Source of the DNA: Elusimicrobia bacterium UBA6262
GTDB taxonomy: Bacteria; CAYTYR01; UBA6262
Direction: 5' to 3'
NCBI GenBank assembly: GCA_002441095.1
Contig: DJVG01000024.1
Coordinates: forward strand, 7,621-47,345
DNA: 39,725 bases
Below are positions 25,801-34,250 of the stretch, in pieces (position 1 is the stretch's first letter; each line of letters opens with the position of its first letter). A program made the position numbers and the translations under genes. Under the pieces are notes generated by a model. The model searched no databases, had not been told where the DNA came from, and was given only the letters and a program-made list of their open reading frames with translations.

Positions 25801-28800
25801 CGTACAGCTGGGCGTCAGCCTCAGTTGCATTGATCTGCTGTAACGCCACCTGCCCGTGTGTCCAGGCCAGATTGAATACCCGGTCAGAAAGATTGCGGTC
25901 CCGGTACTTCACCATTAATTTATTTGCCGTTTCCCGGCTGTCGCATATACCGGTAACATAATCGATCGTAGCTGATTCTCCCGGTTCCAGCTCTATCCGG
26001 CAACGGATAGCCACTGCCGGGTCCAGCACCGGGCCCTCGCTATCTGAAAGATTGCCTTTACTCTGCATGGCCGTGGGGTTGGCCAGCGTATTGCCCCTCC
26101 CGATAAATTTACTGCGGTCAGTTTCATAGGAAGCGCCGACGATCGATTTGCCATGAACCGCCATCAGATGCAGCAGGAACGGAAAAGTATCTTTTTCGGA
26201 CCGCGGCCGCCGGCTGCAAATGATCGCCTGGTGCGACCTGATTATTTCCGTCTGGACAAACAGGTTGCTGAAGGTTTTATGCGCCATGTCTTCCGCGGGA
26301 TAATTTAGTACTACGTCAGCGTAACTGGTCAACTCAATAATGCGGTTATAGCGGGACCGGTTGGTGACTTTTACCCGGCGCAGCTCAATATCGTCTTCAG
26401 GTGAAACCGCTATCTCCAGGTGCGTGTCTATAGCGTGATCCCGGCGCTTGAATTCGGCCCGCGACTGGGAAAATAAAGCTTCATAGTTTTTTGATATTTG
26501 CCGGGTCGGCTGGTAGGCCGTGGACCAGAATTCGCCGGTTATCGTATCACGCAAGTAGATGAACGTCCCCTCATTATCCAGGGCCGCGTCTTCATGCCAT
26601 CTCGTTACCGCAATATTTTTCCAGCGGCTGTATCCACTGCCGGAATTATTGACCATCACGCTGTATTTGCCGTTGGATAAGAGGTGGGTCTCAGGCATTA
26701 TGGTATCTGGATTGGTAAAGACGCGCAGCAGTGCTTCCCTTTCCTCAACTTTTCTCAGCAGTCCGGTAACTTCGACATCATATAAGTACGGCACTTCTTT
26801 GGGCACCCGTTCCTGCAGGAGAAGTTCTGTGGCCTTGAACATGGGATCTGCCAGGAAGCGCCTTTGCATGGGCCGGCCCAACAAAACATAGGCCAGGGAC
26901 AAAAAGCTCATCCCCTGGTGGTGAGCCATGAATGATTTGACGACAGCGTGACTTTCCCCGGAGGCCAGCCGGGCAGGAGTATAATCTATGGCTTCATAAA
27001 AACCGTATTCTGCGCTGAACCCTTGGGCTTTCAAATACTCCAGGTTCGCGCACGCTTTTTCCGGTTCCACCATGAGAGCCATAAAAGAAGCATACGGGGC
27101 CACTACCAGGTCTTCTGATAAGCCCCTCTTAAAACCGGTATCCGGGACGCCGAATGAGTGGTACTGGTAGGTCATTGTCGCGTCTAACTTGTTATAACCG
27201 GATTCGGAGATACCCCAGGGTATGTTATTATGAGCAGCATAATCGATCTGCCTTTTGATCATGGCTTTGTATGTCCGATCCAGCAAGGTGCCTTCATAGG
27301 TAGGCATTACCAGCAGGGGCATCAGGTATTCAAACATCGAGCCGCCCCACGATACCAGGACCGGATCACCGCCGCTCTTGGAAAGCAGCCGCCCGAGCAT
27401 AAACCAATGTTCCTGGGGCATCCGCCCCTGGGCAATAGCTACAAAACTGCACAGCCTGGCTTCAGATGCCAACAGGTCATAACACGACGGATCGGCTTTA
27501 TGTTCATTGACATTGTAGCCGATAGAAAGGAGATGCGAAGCCTTATTATACAGGAATTCATACTCCACCGCTGATATCTCGCTGCAGCGTAACGCTATAT
27601 AATCAATGGCATTGATCCTTTCACTTGATCTGGTGCCGGCATCCTTGATGATATTCTTAAGCCGCAGGAACCATTCTTTTACCCTGTCCTTGTCAGCGCC
27701 GGGCAAAACAATATTCCCGAGTATTTCATCGATCAGCGGCAGCAGCTTCTGCTCCAACTGGGCCACCTCGCCCAGAGTAGGGATTTCATCCAGCCGGCGC
27801 AATTCTTCACGCAGCAGGGCCAGCCGCTGCTGCTGCTGCTCATCACCCTGGTCCCACATACCGGGTATTTCAGGTGCCAGGGAGATCCAGGGAGCGATAA
27901 AAGCCATATCTTCCAGATAATCATAACCCTGCTTTTCCAGGGAGCGGGCCCATTTTTTAGCTTTTTCCAGTTCCTTTTGTTCAAGATCTGACAACATTTT
28001 GGAGATATCCGTCGAGAACTGCCGTAAAAGCGTGTGTATTTCCGAAAGGCATGCCGGAGGGGACTTGATCTTCCCTTTAAAAGTTTCTAGGCGTTCCCCT
28101 ACTTTTTGCATCGTGCCATGAATATTACCTGTTTTACTCTTGCCCAGTTCTCTGACGGTTTCCTGCAAAACATTCAAGGTGTCAGTCAAACCGTCAAATA
28201 TTTTTAAGGATACTATTTTCTCTTCAGGCATTTCTATTAATCCCGAACGCAGCACCAGCAAATGGCCGACCAGATTACCGCTGTCCACAGAAGAAACATA
28301 CAACGGCTCCAGAGGTTTCAAGGTCTCTGTATTGTACCAATTGTAAAAATGTCCCCTGAATTTATCCATGACATCCATGGTTTTGAACGTTTTTTCTGTC
28401 CGGTTAAACATCATCCCCATGGAGATATAGCCGAAATCATACGCCGCCAGGTTCGACAACAGCGACAAACCGATATTAGTAGGAGAGGTCCTGAGGGCGA
28501 TAGCGTTCAGGGGCTCTTCCTGGTAATTATCCGGCGGCAGCCAGTGATCTTTCTCCGTTACAAAAGTTTCAAAAAAATTCCACATCCGGCGCGACTCCAG
28601 CCGCAGAAAACGTATCTTTGATCCGGACAGCATGATCTGGCGGGAGAGAGACGGCCGGCTAATGACACAAGCGATGGCCGGGGAAAGCAGCCAGGTGCCC
28701 AAGAGCAGTAATTCAAACAGGTTAACCGGTACTCGCGCCGCGGCTATACACATAAAGAAAGAAAAGACCGCAAAAGGAGCGATAAACATCTTTTTATAAC

Positions 28801-31654
28801 AAGCGGGAATGTTTTTAGGCGTATACGCCCCGGCTTCGAGGGATGTTCTCCATTCCAGCAGGCGCCGGCGCGATATGAGTATCCGCCAGAAAGTTGTCAG
28901 TATAGCGTCCAAACTGACCTGCGCTTCATAAACAACAAAAGCCAGCGAAAAACAAAATTGGATAGCATGGATGCTCAATGAGGAATACGCCGAGCGCAAA
29001 TGAGCTGGCAGTGAAATTTTTTCCGGTTTCCTGATGATCTCAACCAGGGACATGAGCAATAATGGCAAGCCGGTGAAAATGAGGACCAGGATCGTCCAGT
29101 TCCAGGAAGGCTGGAAAAATAGCCAGCCAAACAAAAACAGCGCCGCCGTCGCTACAGGCACAAGGCTGCGGCGCAGGTTATCCAATATTTTCCATTGCGA
29201 TAATAAAGAAAGCGGGTTTTTTACTTTTTCATTCCTAAATCCCGGCACGGAAGAAAATAGCCAGCGAATGATCTGCCAGTCACCGCGGATCCAGCGGTGC
29301 CTGCGGCTGATATCCTTCAGGTAACTTGCCGGATACTTTTCATATAACTGGACATCGGTGACCAGCGCTGCGCGGGCATAGCATCCTTCCAGCAGGTCAT
29401 GGCTCAAGATAATATTTTCCGGCAAACGCCCGGCTAGTGATTTTTCGAACGCATCGACAACATAAAGGCCTTTTCCAATAAATGATCCTTCGCAAAACAG
29501 GTCCTGGTACACATCTGAAACAGCTTTGGTATAGGGATCGATACCGGATTCGCCGCCATACACTTTCACAAACAGGGAAGGATTCTCTCCCGGATAGCTG
29601 GCTTCTACCCGTGGCTGCAAAATACCGTACCCGGCAGTTACTCGCTTTTTATTCTCATCATAGAGCGGCTGATTCAAAGGGTGCGCTATGATCCCCGTCA
29701 GGTCACGGGCGACGTCACGCGACATCCGGGTATCGGTATCCAGCGTAATCACATATTTGACATCCTGCAATTTCGCCGGGTCACCGATTATCTCGCTGAA
29801 GGAGTTTACGCTCCCGCCGCGCAGCAGGGCATTTAAAGCTGAAAGCTTACCCCTTTTTCGTTCATAGCCCATCCACATTCTTTCCTGTTGATTCCATTTG
29901 CGCGGCCGGTGAAAGAGGTAGAAAATGTCTTCTTTATGCCGCCGGTACTTGTAGTTGAGGTTTTCGATACCCCTCCTGGCCTGTTCCAGTAACGCCTCAT
30001 CTTCAGGCATATTCTCCTGCAGCGCGTCCCGGAAATCGGTTAATAAAGCGAAATCGACATGACCGTCGGTATTCGCCAGATAACTAACCTCAATATTCTC
30101 GATCAGCATTTCAACGGCCTGCTCATCACTTATTATTGAAGGAATAACGACCAGCGTATGCGCGTTTGCCGGTAGCCCTTCAGAGAAATTCATTTTGGGC
30201 AGGTTTTTTGGTTTAATAATAATGGTGGCAGCCCAGTTTACCAGGGAAATCGCTGTCTGGCTGGTCACGATCAGGAGCGGTAATCCTAAAAATACCAACC
30301 ATGGCCAGTACTGTAAACCCTCCTGCCAGGCAATGAGCAAAGCTGGTATAGTGGAGGCCAACGATATCAGCATTATCGAACCAATATAAATAGTTAACGG
30401 CAGCCCGGTCTTTTTCGCCTGCAAATGCTCGCTTAACGGCAAGCGTAGCCGCAGAGCATGGTAAAGCTGTTCTAAACCCTTATCGATAAGATAATACCCT
30501 ATATGCATCCTGATGTTTTGCTGACCAGCCAGGGCTTTTGCTTCTTTCGCGATTTGCACTACCTGTGACGCAATGAATTCTTCTGTATGCTTGCTCCGTA
30601 TAGATAGTTTTTCAATGACATGGCGGTAATGGTCGCGGGTAGCAAAAGACATTGTCGCGTAATCCCCGGACGGGTCCTGTTTTAGAATCTTTTCGACAAT
30701 GCTTAATTCTTCGACAAAATCATGCCAATCCATGCTTTCCAGGGTGCGCAGGCTCTCTACGGTGTTGGCGATCGAGACCTGGTCTGCGGCTTGCTTCCGG
30801 CTGGTCGATTGTATGAGCCGGTCAATGGTTTCTCCCTGCTCGGCCAGTTTCTTTTCCAGCCAGATCAGGGAAAGGTTAAGAGAGGAACTTTGACCGTGCA
30901 GCCGCCTGACAAATTCCGCTACAAAGGAGTCAGACAGTGACAGGTCGCCCTTGGCCATTGAGGCTATTTCCAGGACAACGTCGTTGGCATCCTTAGCCGA
31001 TACTTCCAGGATACGGCTGGCCCAATGTTCAGCCTTGTCCCGGTCGATCTGCGACAAGATCATCCGCGAGGAAACGCGCCGCAGGTTTTCTATTAAAGCC
31101 AGGCGTATCATGATGGGAATAGCCCATAGTTCGCCCAGTTTCAAATGTTGTTTTGTTTGATAAGCAGAGACGAAGCCGGTCAGCCCTTTTATGTCCAGCC
31201 GGCCGTCCCCGTGAGATACTATCTCCATGGCAATATCATAAACCCGTGGATATCCGGCTAACGGTCCTCTGGTCAAATTGGGTAATTCACGGCTGTACCC
31301 TTTCGGCAGGTATTTCTGTGCCAGGCGTATTTGTTCTTCGATGAGATAATAATTATCCAGCAGCCATTCCCCGGCGGGAGAGGACCTTCTTTTTGCTTTT
31401 CCGGCTTCATTGAGCAGCTCATATGTCTGTAAAAGTATTGCTTCATTTTCTTTCAATCGCAGCAATAGCTTTTCCTGGCCCCTTTTAAAACTGACGGCGT
31501 GTTTCTCGGCCAAAAAAACCGCATGCAGGGCAAATTGCTCTATACTGAAAAGTTCAGCCCTGAGTGGCTGCTCATCAGTTAATTTCCTTATTGGCAGGAC
31601 GGCGTCGAGACGCGCCTTTACATCCTGAATAGTATCTTTGAGGGATTTCGTCAA
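22868..31654 (-). CDS. ndvB: NdvB-type cyclic beta-glucan synthase (GT84 + glycoamylase + GH94)
   Basis: A 2928-residue inner-membrane protein, about the size of cyclic beta-1,2-glucan synthases. N-terminal helical domain; membrane segments near residues 425-480; a GT84 domain with LDTDT (about 636), SHDLLEGCYAR and RRHRWIRGDW (about 788); further membrane segments; a glycoamylase-like domain (IPWGISESGYN, about 1483); and two phosphorylase-type regions ending in a GH94 catalytic domain with the acid SGDWNDGMN (about 2610). In the family one part elongates and cyclises the glucan from UDP-glucose, and the GH94 part trims its length by phosphorolysis. The start is TTG at 31654, with AAGGAG 9 bases upstream; the nearby ATG is out of frame. 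A single gene with its own promoter; no ndvA exporter is visible. Confidence 0.94.
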   Translation of the reverse strand: MTKSLKDTIQDVKARLDAVLPIRKLTDEQPLRAELFSIEQFALHAVFLAEKHAVSFKRGQEKLLLRLKENEAILLQTYELLNEAGKAKRRSSPAGEWLLDNYYLIEEQIRLAQKYLPKGYSRELPNLTRGPLAGYPRVYDIAMEIVSHGDGRLDIKGLTGFVSAYQTKQHLKLGELWAIPIMIRLALIENLRRVSSRMILSQIDRDKAEHWASRILEVSAKDANDVVLEIASMAKGDLSLSDSFVAEFVRRLHGQSSSLNLSLIWLEKKLAEQGETIDRLIQSTSRKQAADQVSIANTVESLRTLESMDWHDFVEELSIVEKILKQDPSGDYATMSFATRDHYRHVIEKLSIRSKHTEEFIASQVVQIAKEAKALAGQQNIRMHIGYYLIDKGLEQLYHALRLRLPLSEHLQAKKTGLPLTIYIGSIMLISLASTIPALLIAWQEGLQYWPWLVFLGLPLLIVTSQTAISLVNWAATIIIKPKNLPKMNFSEGLPANAHTLVVIPSIISDEQAVEMLIENIEVSYLANTDGHVDFALLTDFRDALQENMPEDEALLEQARRGIENLNYKYRRHKEDIFYLFHRPRKWNQQERMWMGYERKRGKLSALNALLRGGSVNSFSEIIGDPAKLQDVKYVITLDTDTRMSRDVARDLTGIIAHPLNQPLYDENKKRVTAGYGILQPRVEASYPGENPSLFVKVYGGESGIDPYTKAVSDVYQDLFCEGSFIGKGLYVVDAFEKSLAGRLPENIILSHDLLEGCYARAALVTDVQLYEKYPASYLKDISRRHRWIRGDWQIIRWLFSSVPGFRNEKVKNPLSLLSQWKILDNLRRSLVPVATAALFLFGWLFFQPSWNWTILVLIFTGLPLLLMSLVEIIRKPEKISLPAHLRSAYSSLSIHAIQFCFSLAFVVYEAQVSLDAILTTFWRILISRRRLLEWRTSLEAGAYTPKNIPACYKKMFIAPFAVFSFFMCIAAARVPVNLFELLLLGTWLLSPAIACVISRPSLSRQIMLSGSKIRFLRLESRRMWNFFETFVTEKDHWLPPDNYQEEPLNAIALRTSPTNIGLSLLSNLAAYDFGYISMGMMFNRTEKTFKTMDVMDKFRGHFYNWYNTETLKPLEPLYVSSVDSGNLVGHLLVLRSGLIEMPEEKIVSLKIFDGLTDTLNVLQETVRELGKSKTGNIHGTMQKVGERLETFKGKIKSPPACLSEIHTLLRQFSTDISKMLSDLEQKELEKAKKWARSLEKQGYDYLEDMAFIAPWISLAPEIPGMWDQGDEQQQQRLALLREELRRLDEIPTLGEVAQLEQKLLPLIDEILGNIVLPGADKDRVKEWFLRLKNIIKDAGTRSSERINAIDYIALRCSEISAVEYEFLYNKASHLLSIGYNVNEHKADPSCYDLLASEARLCSFVAIAQGRMPQEHWFMLGRLLSKSGGDPVLVSWGGSMFEYLMPLLVMPTYEGTLLDRTYKAMIKRQIDYAAHNNIPWGISESGYNKLDATMTYQYHSFGVPDTGFKRGLSEDLVVAPYASFMALMVEPEKACANLEYLKAQGFSAEYGFYEAIDYTPARLASGESHAVVKSFMAHHQGMSFLSLAYVLLGRPMQRRFLADPMFKATELLLQERVPKEVPYLYDVEVTGLLRKVEEREALLRVFTNPDTIMPETHLLSNGKYSVMVNNSGSGYSRWKNIAVTRWHEDAALDNEGTFIYLRDTITGEFWSTAYQPTRQISKNYEALFSQSRAEFKRRDHAIDTHLEIAVSPEDDIELRRVKVTNRSRYNRIIELTSYADVVLNYPAEDMAHKTFSNLFVQTEIIRSHQAIICSRRPRSEKDTFPFLLHLMAVHGKSIVGASYETDRSKFIGRGNTLANPTAMQSKGNLSDSEGPVLDPAVAIRCRIELEPGESATIDYVTGICDSRETANKLMVKYRDRNLSDRVFNLAWTHGQVALQQINATEADAQLYGRLATAIVYANPAWRANASILRQNFRGQSDLWGYDISGDLPIVLVRIENQENIELIEHMVQAHSYWRMKGLAVDLVIWNEDHSVYRDLMSERINGLISANAGGPSNQPGGIFLRRADQMSEEDKILIQTVARIIITDRGGTLAEQLEGIAKPKIQRPPFVPVKKASQEKPDEGLAERSDLAYFNGLGGFTHDGREYVITTRQAKRTPAPWVNVLANRHFGTVISESGSAYTWSENAHEFRLTPWKNDAVTDASGEALYLRDEETGQFWSPTPLPATGKTSYVSRHGFGYSVFEHTENGLIAELTVFVSLEHPVKFSVLKIKNISGRTRRLSATSYNELVLGTLRDKYLMHIITEVDPKSGAILAYNHYNKEFLNRVVFLDSSETKSFVSGDRNEFLGRNGSLAAPAALQKDRLSGRTGAGLDPCASLQVPFELADGDEKEIAFIFGAGKSLEDTRGILQRFNSIVSIRKELENVWEYWKRTLGVVYVETPDNSINYLVNGWLQYQTISCRLWGRSGFYQSSGAFGFRDQLQDTISLMHSNPQMVRDHLLACAAHQFVEGDVQHWWHPPSGRGVRSNCSDDYLWLPLVTCLYVQQIGDTGVLDEPVRFLEGAPVKPGEDSNYDMPRVSGKSGTLYEHCAAAVKHGLRFGTHGLPLMGSGDWNDGMNLVGNEGKGESVWLAFFLYHVLMSMSELAAQRGDKDFSEICLKEAGTLSRNIEDNAWDGQWYQRAYFDNGDVLGSATNSECRIDSIPQSWAVISGATSKERAKIAMDQVDQWLVNRKDSLINIFAPPFDKSANNPGYIKGYVPGVRENGGQYTHAAIWVGIALAILKDRKRAWELLGMINPILHSTTEDSCDIYKVEPFVMAADVYAGKDNAGRGGWTWYTGSAAWMYQLIVKYLLGIRLDVNRLYFKPCLPADWPSFKLHYRYRETFYHIAFQKSGVEDKVISVTVDGTEQQNRSIPLIDDRVEHVAEVLIG

Positions 31655-31693
31655 TGCTCCATTCTCCTTTTTCCCCTATGGCTTATCTTATTA

Positions 31694-31723
31694 AGTGTAC
31701 TTCACGCGAGAGACTTCTGTCAA
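31694..31723 (-). promoter_or_regulatory. predicted promoter of the NdvB-like gene
   Basis: A perfect TTGACA (31723-31718), an 18-base spacer and TACACT (31699-31694). Transcription would start near 31687, about 30 bases before the TTG start codon. Confidence 0.5.
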
Positions 31724-31738
31724 TAACTAAATATAAGA

Positions 31739-31764
31739 GGGCAAAATATGAACTTATTCTGCCC
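31739..31764 (-). terminator. terminator-like hairpin after the DUF6629 gene
   Basis: On the minus strand GGGCAGAATA and TATTTTGCCC form a 10-bp stem with one G-T pair around a 6-base loop. A T-rich stretch follows (TCTTATATTT). It lies 24 bases past the DUF6629 stop and just upstream of the NdvB promoter. Confidence 0.5.
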
Positions 31765-31787
31765 CCCAATGTGCCTGAACACTAGTC

Positions 31788-32462
31788 CTAATTAGCTGCT
31801 TTTTGCCGGTTGGTAAAATTAAACTTTTTATGCGATTCCCTGATAATATAAAAAATTACAAAGCTTAACACCGCGCCAAAGAAACACCACACAGAGATCA
31901 GGAACTTCCTGTAAAAGAGGGCTGTGATCATAAAGGACATCCCCATAATAATTCCGACTATATAGATCCTTTTTATACTGGAAACAAAAAGAGGTACTAT
32001 AGTTGCCACCAGATAGAAAAATATGGATACATACTCTGAATATTCCGGGGCAGTGCTTTGATAGACAATGTGCCTTCTGCTGATCTCCGCGTGCAGATCA
32101 TAAAATATCAGGCGGTATGAATAGTACAAGGCCACAGCCGCGCCAACCGCCAACAGCGCGAACAATATTCTTTTCCTGGTTTTATTTTCTTCCATTAATA
32201 AAACAGAAAGTGGTACCAGCACGGGCCAAATTACCTCCGCCATGACCATGAAAATATAAGTGGAAGCTGTTTGTAGCCCGGCATAGCCTGACTTTCCTAT
32301 GGTCAGCCATAAAACGCCTTCTGTAAATTGCTGAAAAGCAAAAAATAAGGAAATACAGGCTAAGCTGAGCTGTGCCGGTTTATGAACTTTTTTAAGCGTT
32401 TCAATGCCGACAAACGTAAGCAAAATGCCAGACGTAAAACTTGCTGGTGCTGAAAAACACAT
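31788..32462 (-). CDS. DUF6629-family membrane protein
   Basis: A 224-residue integral membrane protein with about seven hydrophobic segments. The N-terminus MCFSAPASFTSGILLTFVG and the following AFQQFTEGVLWL are the recognisable marks of the DUF6629 family, whose function is unknown. The ATG has AAGGAG upstream. A terminator-like hairpin follows the gene, so it is probably a single-gene unit. No functional partner is suggested by the neighbours. Confidence 0.82.
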   Translation of the reverse strand: MCFSAPASFTSGILLTFVGIETLKKVHKPAQLSLACISLFFAFQQFTEGVLWLTIGKSGYAGLQTASTYIFMVMAEVIWPVLVPLSVLLMEENKTRKRILFALLAVGAAVALYYSYRLIFYDLHAEISRRHIVYQSTAPEYSEYVSIFFYLVATIVPLFVSSIKRIYIVGIIMGMSFMITALFYRKFLISVWCFFGAVLSFVIFYIIRESHKKFNFTNRQKAAN

Positions 32463-32508
32463 GATAGTATCTCCTTATCCTTTTTTTAAATCGCCAGTCT
32501 CGCCCTGA

Positions 32509-32591
32509 TATTCTGCTGCCCTGATAGCCACTTCCTAATACCCTGATCACCTGATACCCGGTTTTGCTTTCCTGACCGCTGACCGCTGATT
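32509..32591. repeat. degenerate 7-8-bp repeat array B
   Basis: Repeated CCTGATA-like units with one- or two-base spacers (CCTGATA, CCTGATC, CCTGATA) run to about 32558. Three exact-period heptamers follow at 32571-32591: CCTGACC, GCTGACC, GCTGATT. It has no coding signal and the same style as the arrays at 12500 and 38897. Confidence 0.55.
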
Positions 32592-32841
32592 TCACTGGCT
32601 AGCTGTTTTCGCATGGCTATGCCGGTCATTATGACTAATATGCGGCTTTACTGTATTTTCCGCCTCCAGCCAATACTGCATATCATTGCCATTTTTATGT
32701 CCGTCCTTCTCCCACAATTCATAAGCCTTTCCCTGATGCATTCTACCGCATCTTGCCCATAACAATTATGCTCGCCCATACCATGTGCCTCCTTTAATGA
32801 ATTTGCAGTGTCTTCTTTATAAGCCTGGCCAATAAAAAAAA

Positions 32842-32863
32842 CAATTATACCTAGGTATAATTG
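32842..32863. promoter_or_regulatory. perfect 22-bp palindrome, candidate operator
   Basis: The half-site CAATTATACCT is followed directly by its exact reverse complement. The right end overlaps the -35 hexamer of the promoter at 32861-32889. The position and symmetry fit binding of a dimeric repressor. No regulator gene is adjacent. Confidence 0.6.
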
Positions 32864-32889
32864 CCGCAGTACATTAATAAGCATAAAAT
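32861..32889 (+). promoter_or_regulatory. predicted promoter of the lipid-phosphate operon (leaderless)
   Basis: TTGCCG (32861-32866), a 17-base spacer and TAAAAT (32884-32889). The expected start point, 6-7 bases past the -10, falls on the ATG at 32896. No ribosome-binding site precedes that ATG, which fits a leaderless mRNA. Confidence 0.55.
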
Positions 32890-32895
32890 AAATAT

Positions 32896-33348
32896 ATGAT
32901 CGACATATCCAAAGTTACTGATTATTTATACGTGGGCTCCAGGATCGGCCAGGAACATGCTGATGAATTGAAGATGCTCAATTTCAACCTGATCATTTCC
33001 ATGATCGGGCAAATGCCGCCTGACGAGGTCTATACCCTGCCTCCCTTTAAAACCATCTGGATCAAAACGTATGATACATTTTTTACTCCCATCACGGTCA
33101 AGAAACTGCATGTGGGAGTTGCGGCCGCTCTACCTATTATTAAAAACAAAGGCAAAGTACTGGTTTTTTGCCAGCAAGGCAAACGCCGCAGCGTGGCTAT
33201 GGCCGCTGCTATCCTTATCAGTATGGGCTATACCAGCGCCGCCGCCATCGATTTATTGACCACTGCCCGCAAAGCAGCTAACCCCAGAAGGTGGTATATC
33301 CACAGGCAGATCAAAGCTTTTGAGAAATACTGGCAGAAAAGGGCATAG
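32896..33348 (+). CDS. dual-specificity-type protein/lipid phosphatase
   Basis: A 150-residue cysteine phosphatase of the DSP fold. It has the P-loop CQQGKRRS with C92 and R98 (CX5R) and a DSP-type N-terminus (ISKVTDYLYVGSRIGQEHA). Asp60 in KTYDTFF is a candidate general acid. The residue before the catalytic Cys is Phe (VFC), where the family nearly always has His. The protein is cytoplasmic by sequence. It is the first gene of an operon with a diacylglycerol kinase and a PAP2 phosphatase, which suggests phosphatidylglycerophosphate- or phosphoinositide-like substrates as much as phosphoproteins. The substrate is unproven. Confidence 0.87.
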   Translation: MIDISKVTDYLYVGSRIGQEHADELKMLNFNLIISMIGQMPPDEVYTLPPFKTIWIKTYDTFFTPITVKKLHVGVAAALPIIKNKGKVLVFCQQGKRRSVAMAAAILISMGYTSAAAIDLLTTARKAANPRRWYIHRQIKAFEKYWQKRA

Positions 33349-33350
33349 CT

Positions 33351-34250
33351 ATGGAAAAGAAAATAAAATTAATTCATATCATTATTAATCCCGTTGCCGG
33401 CAAAGACGAATCTGTTTTACCTGTTATCAATAGCACCATGAAAGAAGCCGGTATTAAATGGGAAGGTTTAATTACCCAGAAAGCCGGCGATGGGATCGGG
33501 TTTGCCAAAGCCGCTGTCAAAGCCGGCGTAGACGCTATCGCTGTATATGGCGGTGATGGTACCGTCATGGAAGCGATCAGCGGCATGATGGGCTCAGATA
33601 TCCCTTTGGTTATTTTACCGGGTGGCTCGGCGAATGTCATGGCCACTGAACTGGGCATACCCGCCGACCTGAATAAAGCCTGCACGCTCCTGGGACAGGG
33701 CCAGCTCAAGATGAAAACCATTGATGTGGGACAGTTTGATAAGCGTTACTTTATTACCGGTATAAGCATCGGTTTTGAGGCGGATATGGTGACAGGCGCA
33801 AATCGCGGGACTAAAAATAAATTCGGTATCCTGGCCTATTTTATTTCAGCTGCCAAGGCCTTGAAGAAGATCACCAAAGTCACCTACCACCTGAAGATCG
33901 ATGGGCAAGAATATAAAGTTAAGGGGTTAACCTGTATTATTACTAATACCGGTAATATCGGCTTCAGTACCATATCTTTAGATAAGCATATAGATGTCAG
34001 TGACGGGTTACTGGATGTTCTCATCGTGCGGAAAGCGACTATCAGCTTTTTTAATCTTATAATGCTCACCTTGATCAAGCGTGAAAGGCCGCACAATGTG
34101 GAACTGGTGAAGCACTGGCAAGGCAAAGAGATCTGTATTTCCGCAAAACCCAAACAAACCATTCAATGTGATGGCGAGGTATTAAAAGAAATGCCTCTGC
34201 ATATCAAAGTCATTCCCGGAGCGATCAATGTCTTGGTTCCCAAAAAATGA
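33351..34250 (+). CDS. diacylglycerol kinase family lipid kinase
   Basis: A 299-residue soluble lipid kinase of the DAGK/YegS/DgkB group. It has the nucleotide motifs NPVAGK (13-18) and VYGGDGTVMEA (GGDGT 67-71), LPGGSANVMATELGIP (from about 89), and the C-terminal beta-sandwich with IQCDGEVL. It should phosphorylate diacylglycerol or a related lipid at the membrane. It starts 2 bases after the phosphatase gene and ends in a 4-base overlap with the PAP2 gene, so the three are translationally coupled. The set contains a lipid kinase and a matching type of lipid phosphatase, which may run opposite reactions. Confidence 0.93.
   Translation: MEKKIKLIHIIINPVAGKDESVLPVINSTMKEAGIKWEGLITQKAGDGIGFAKAAVKAGVDAIAVYGGDGTVMEAISGMMGSDIPLVILPGGSANVMATELGIPADLNKACTLLGQGQLKMKTIDVGQFDKRYFITGISIGFEADMVTGANRGTKNKFGILAYFISAAKALKKITKVTYHLKIDGQEYKVKGLTCIITNTGNIGFSTISLDKHIDVSDGLLDVLIVRKATISFFNLIMLTLIKRERPHNVELVKHWQGKEICISAKPKQTIQCDGEVLKEMPLHIKVIPGAINVLVPKK

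Larger units (their letters stand above)
32463..32895. other. 433-bp divergent intergenic region
   Basis: Lies between the minus-strand DUF6629 gene and the plus-strand lipid-phosphate operon. It holds a heptamer-type repeat array (32509-32591), a perfect 22-bp palindrome (32842-32863) and a plus-strand promoter (32861-32889). No convincing gene: the possible 78-codon minus-strand reading 32648-32884 contains the palindrome and lacks recognisable features. No clear minus-strand promoter for DUF6629 was found. Confidence 0.7.

Noticed and set aside
32401..32595. 64-codon minus-strand open frame across repeat array B
   Set aside because: Its sequence (QVIRVLGSGYQGSRISG) simply mirrors the repeat units, and it overlaps the start of the well-supported DUF6629 gene.
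32648..32884. 78-codon minus-strand open frame
   Set aside because: No ribosome site, no recognisable domain. It starts inside the -10 of the plus-strand promoter and includes the palindrome.
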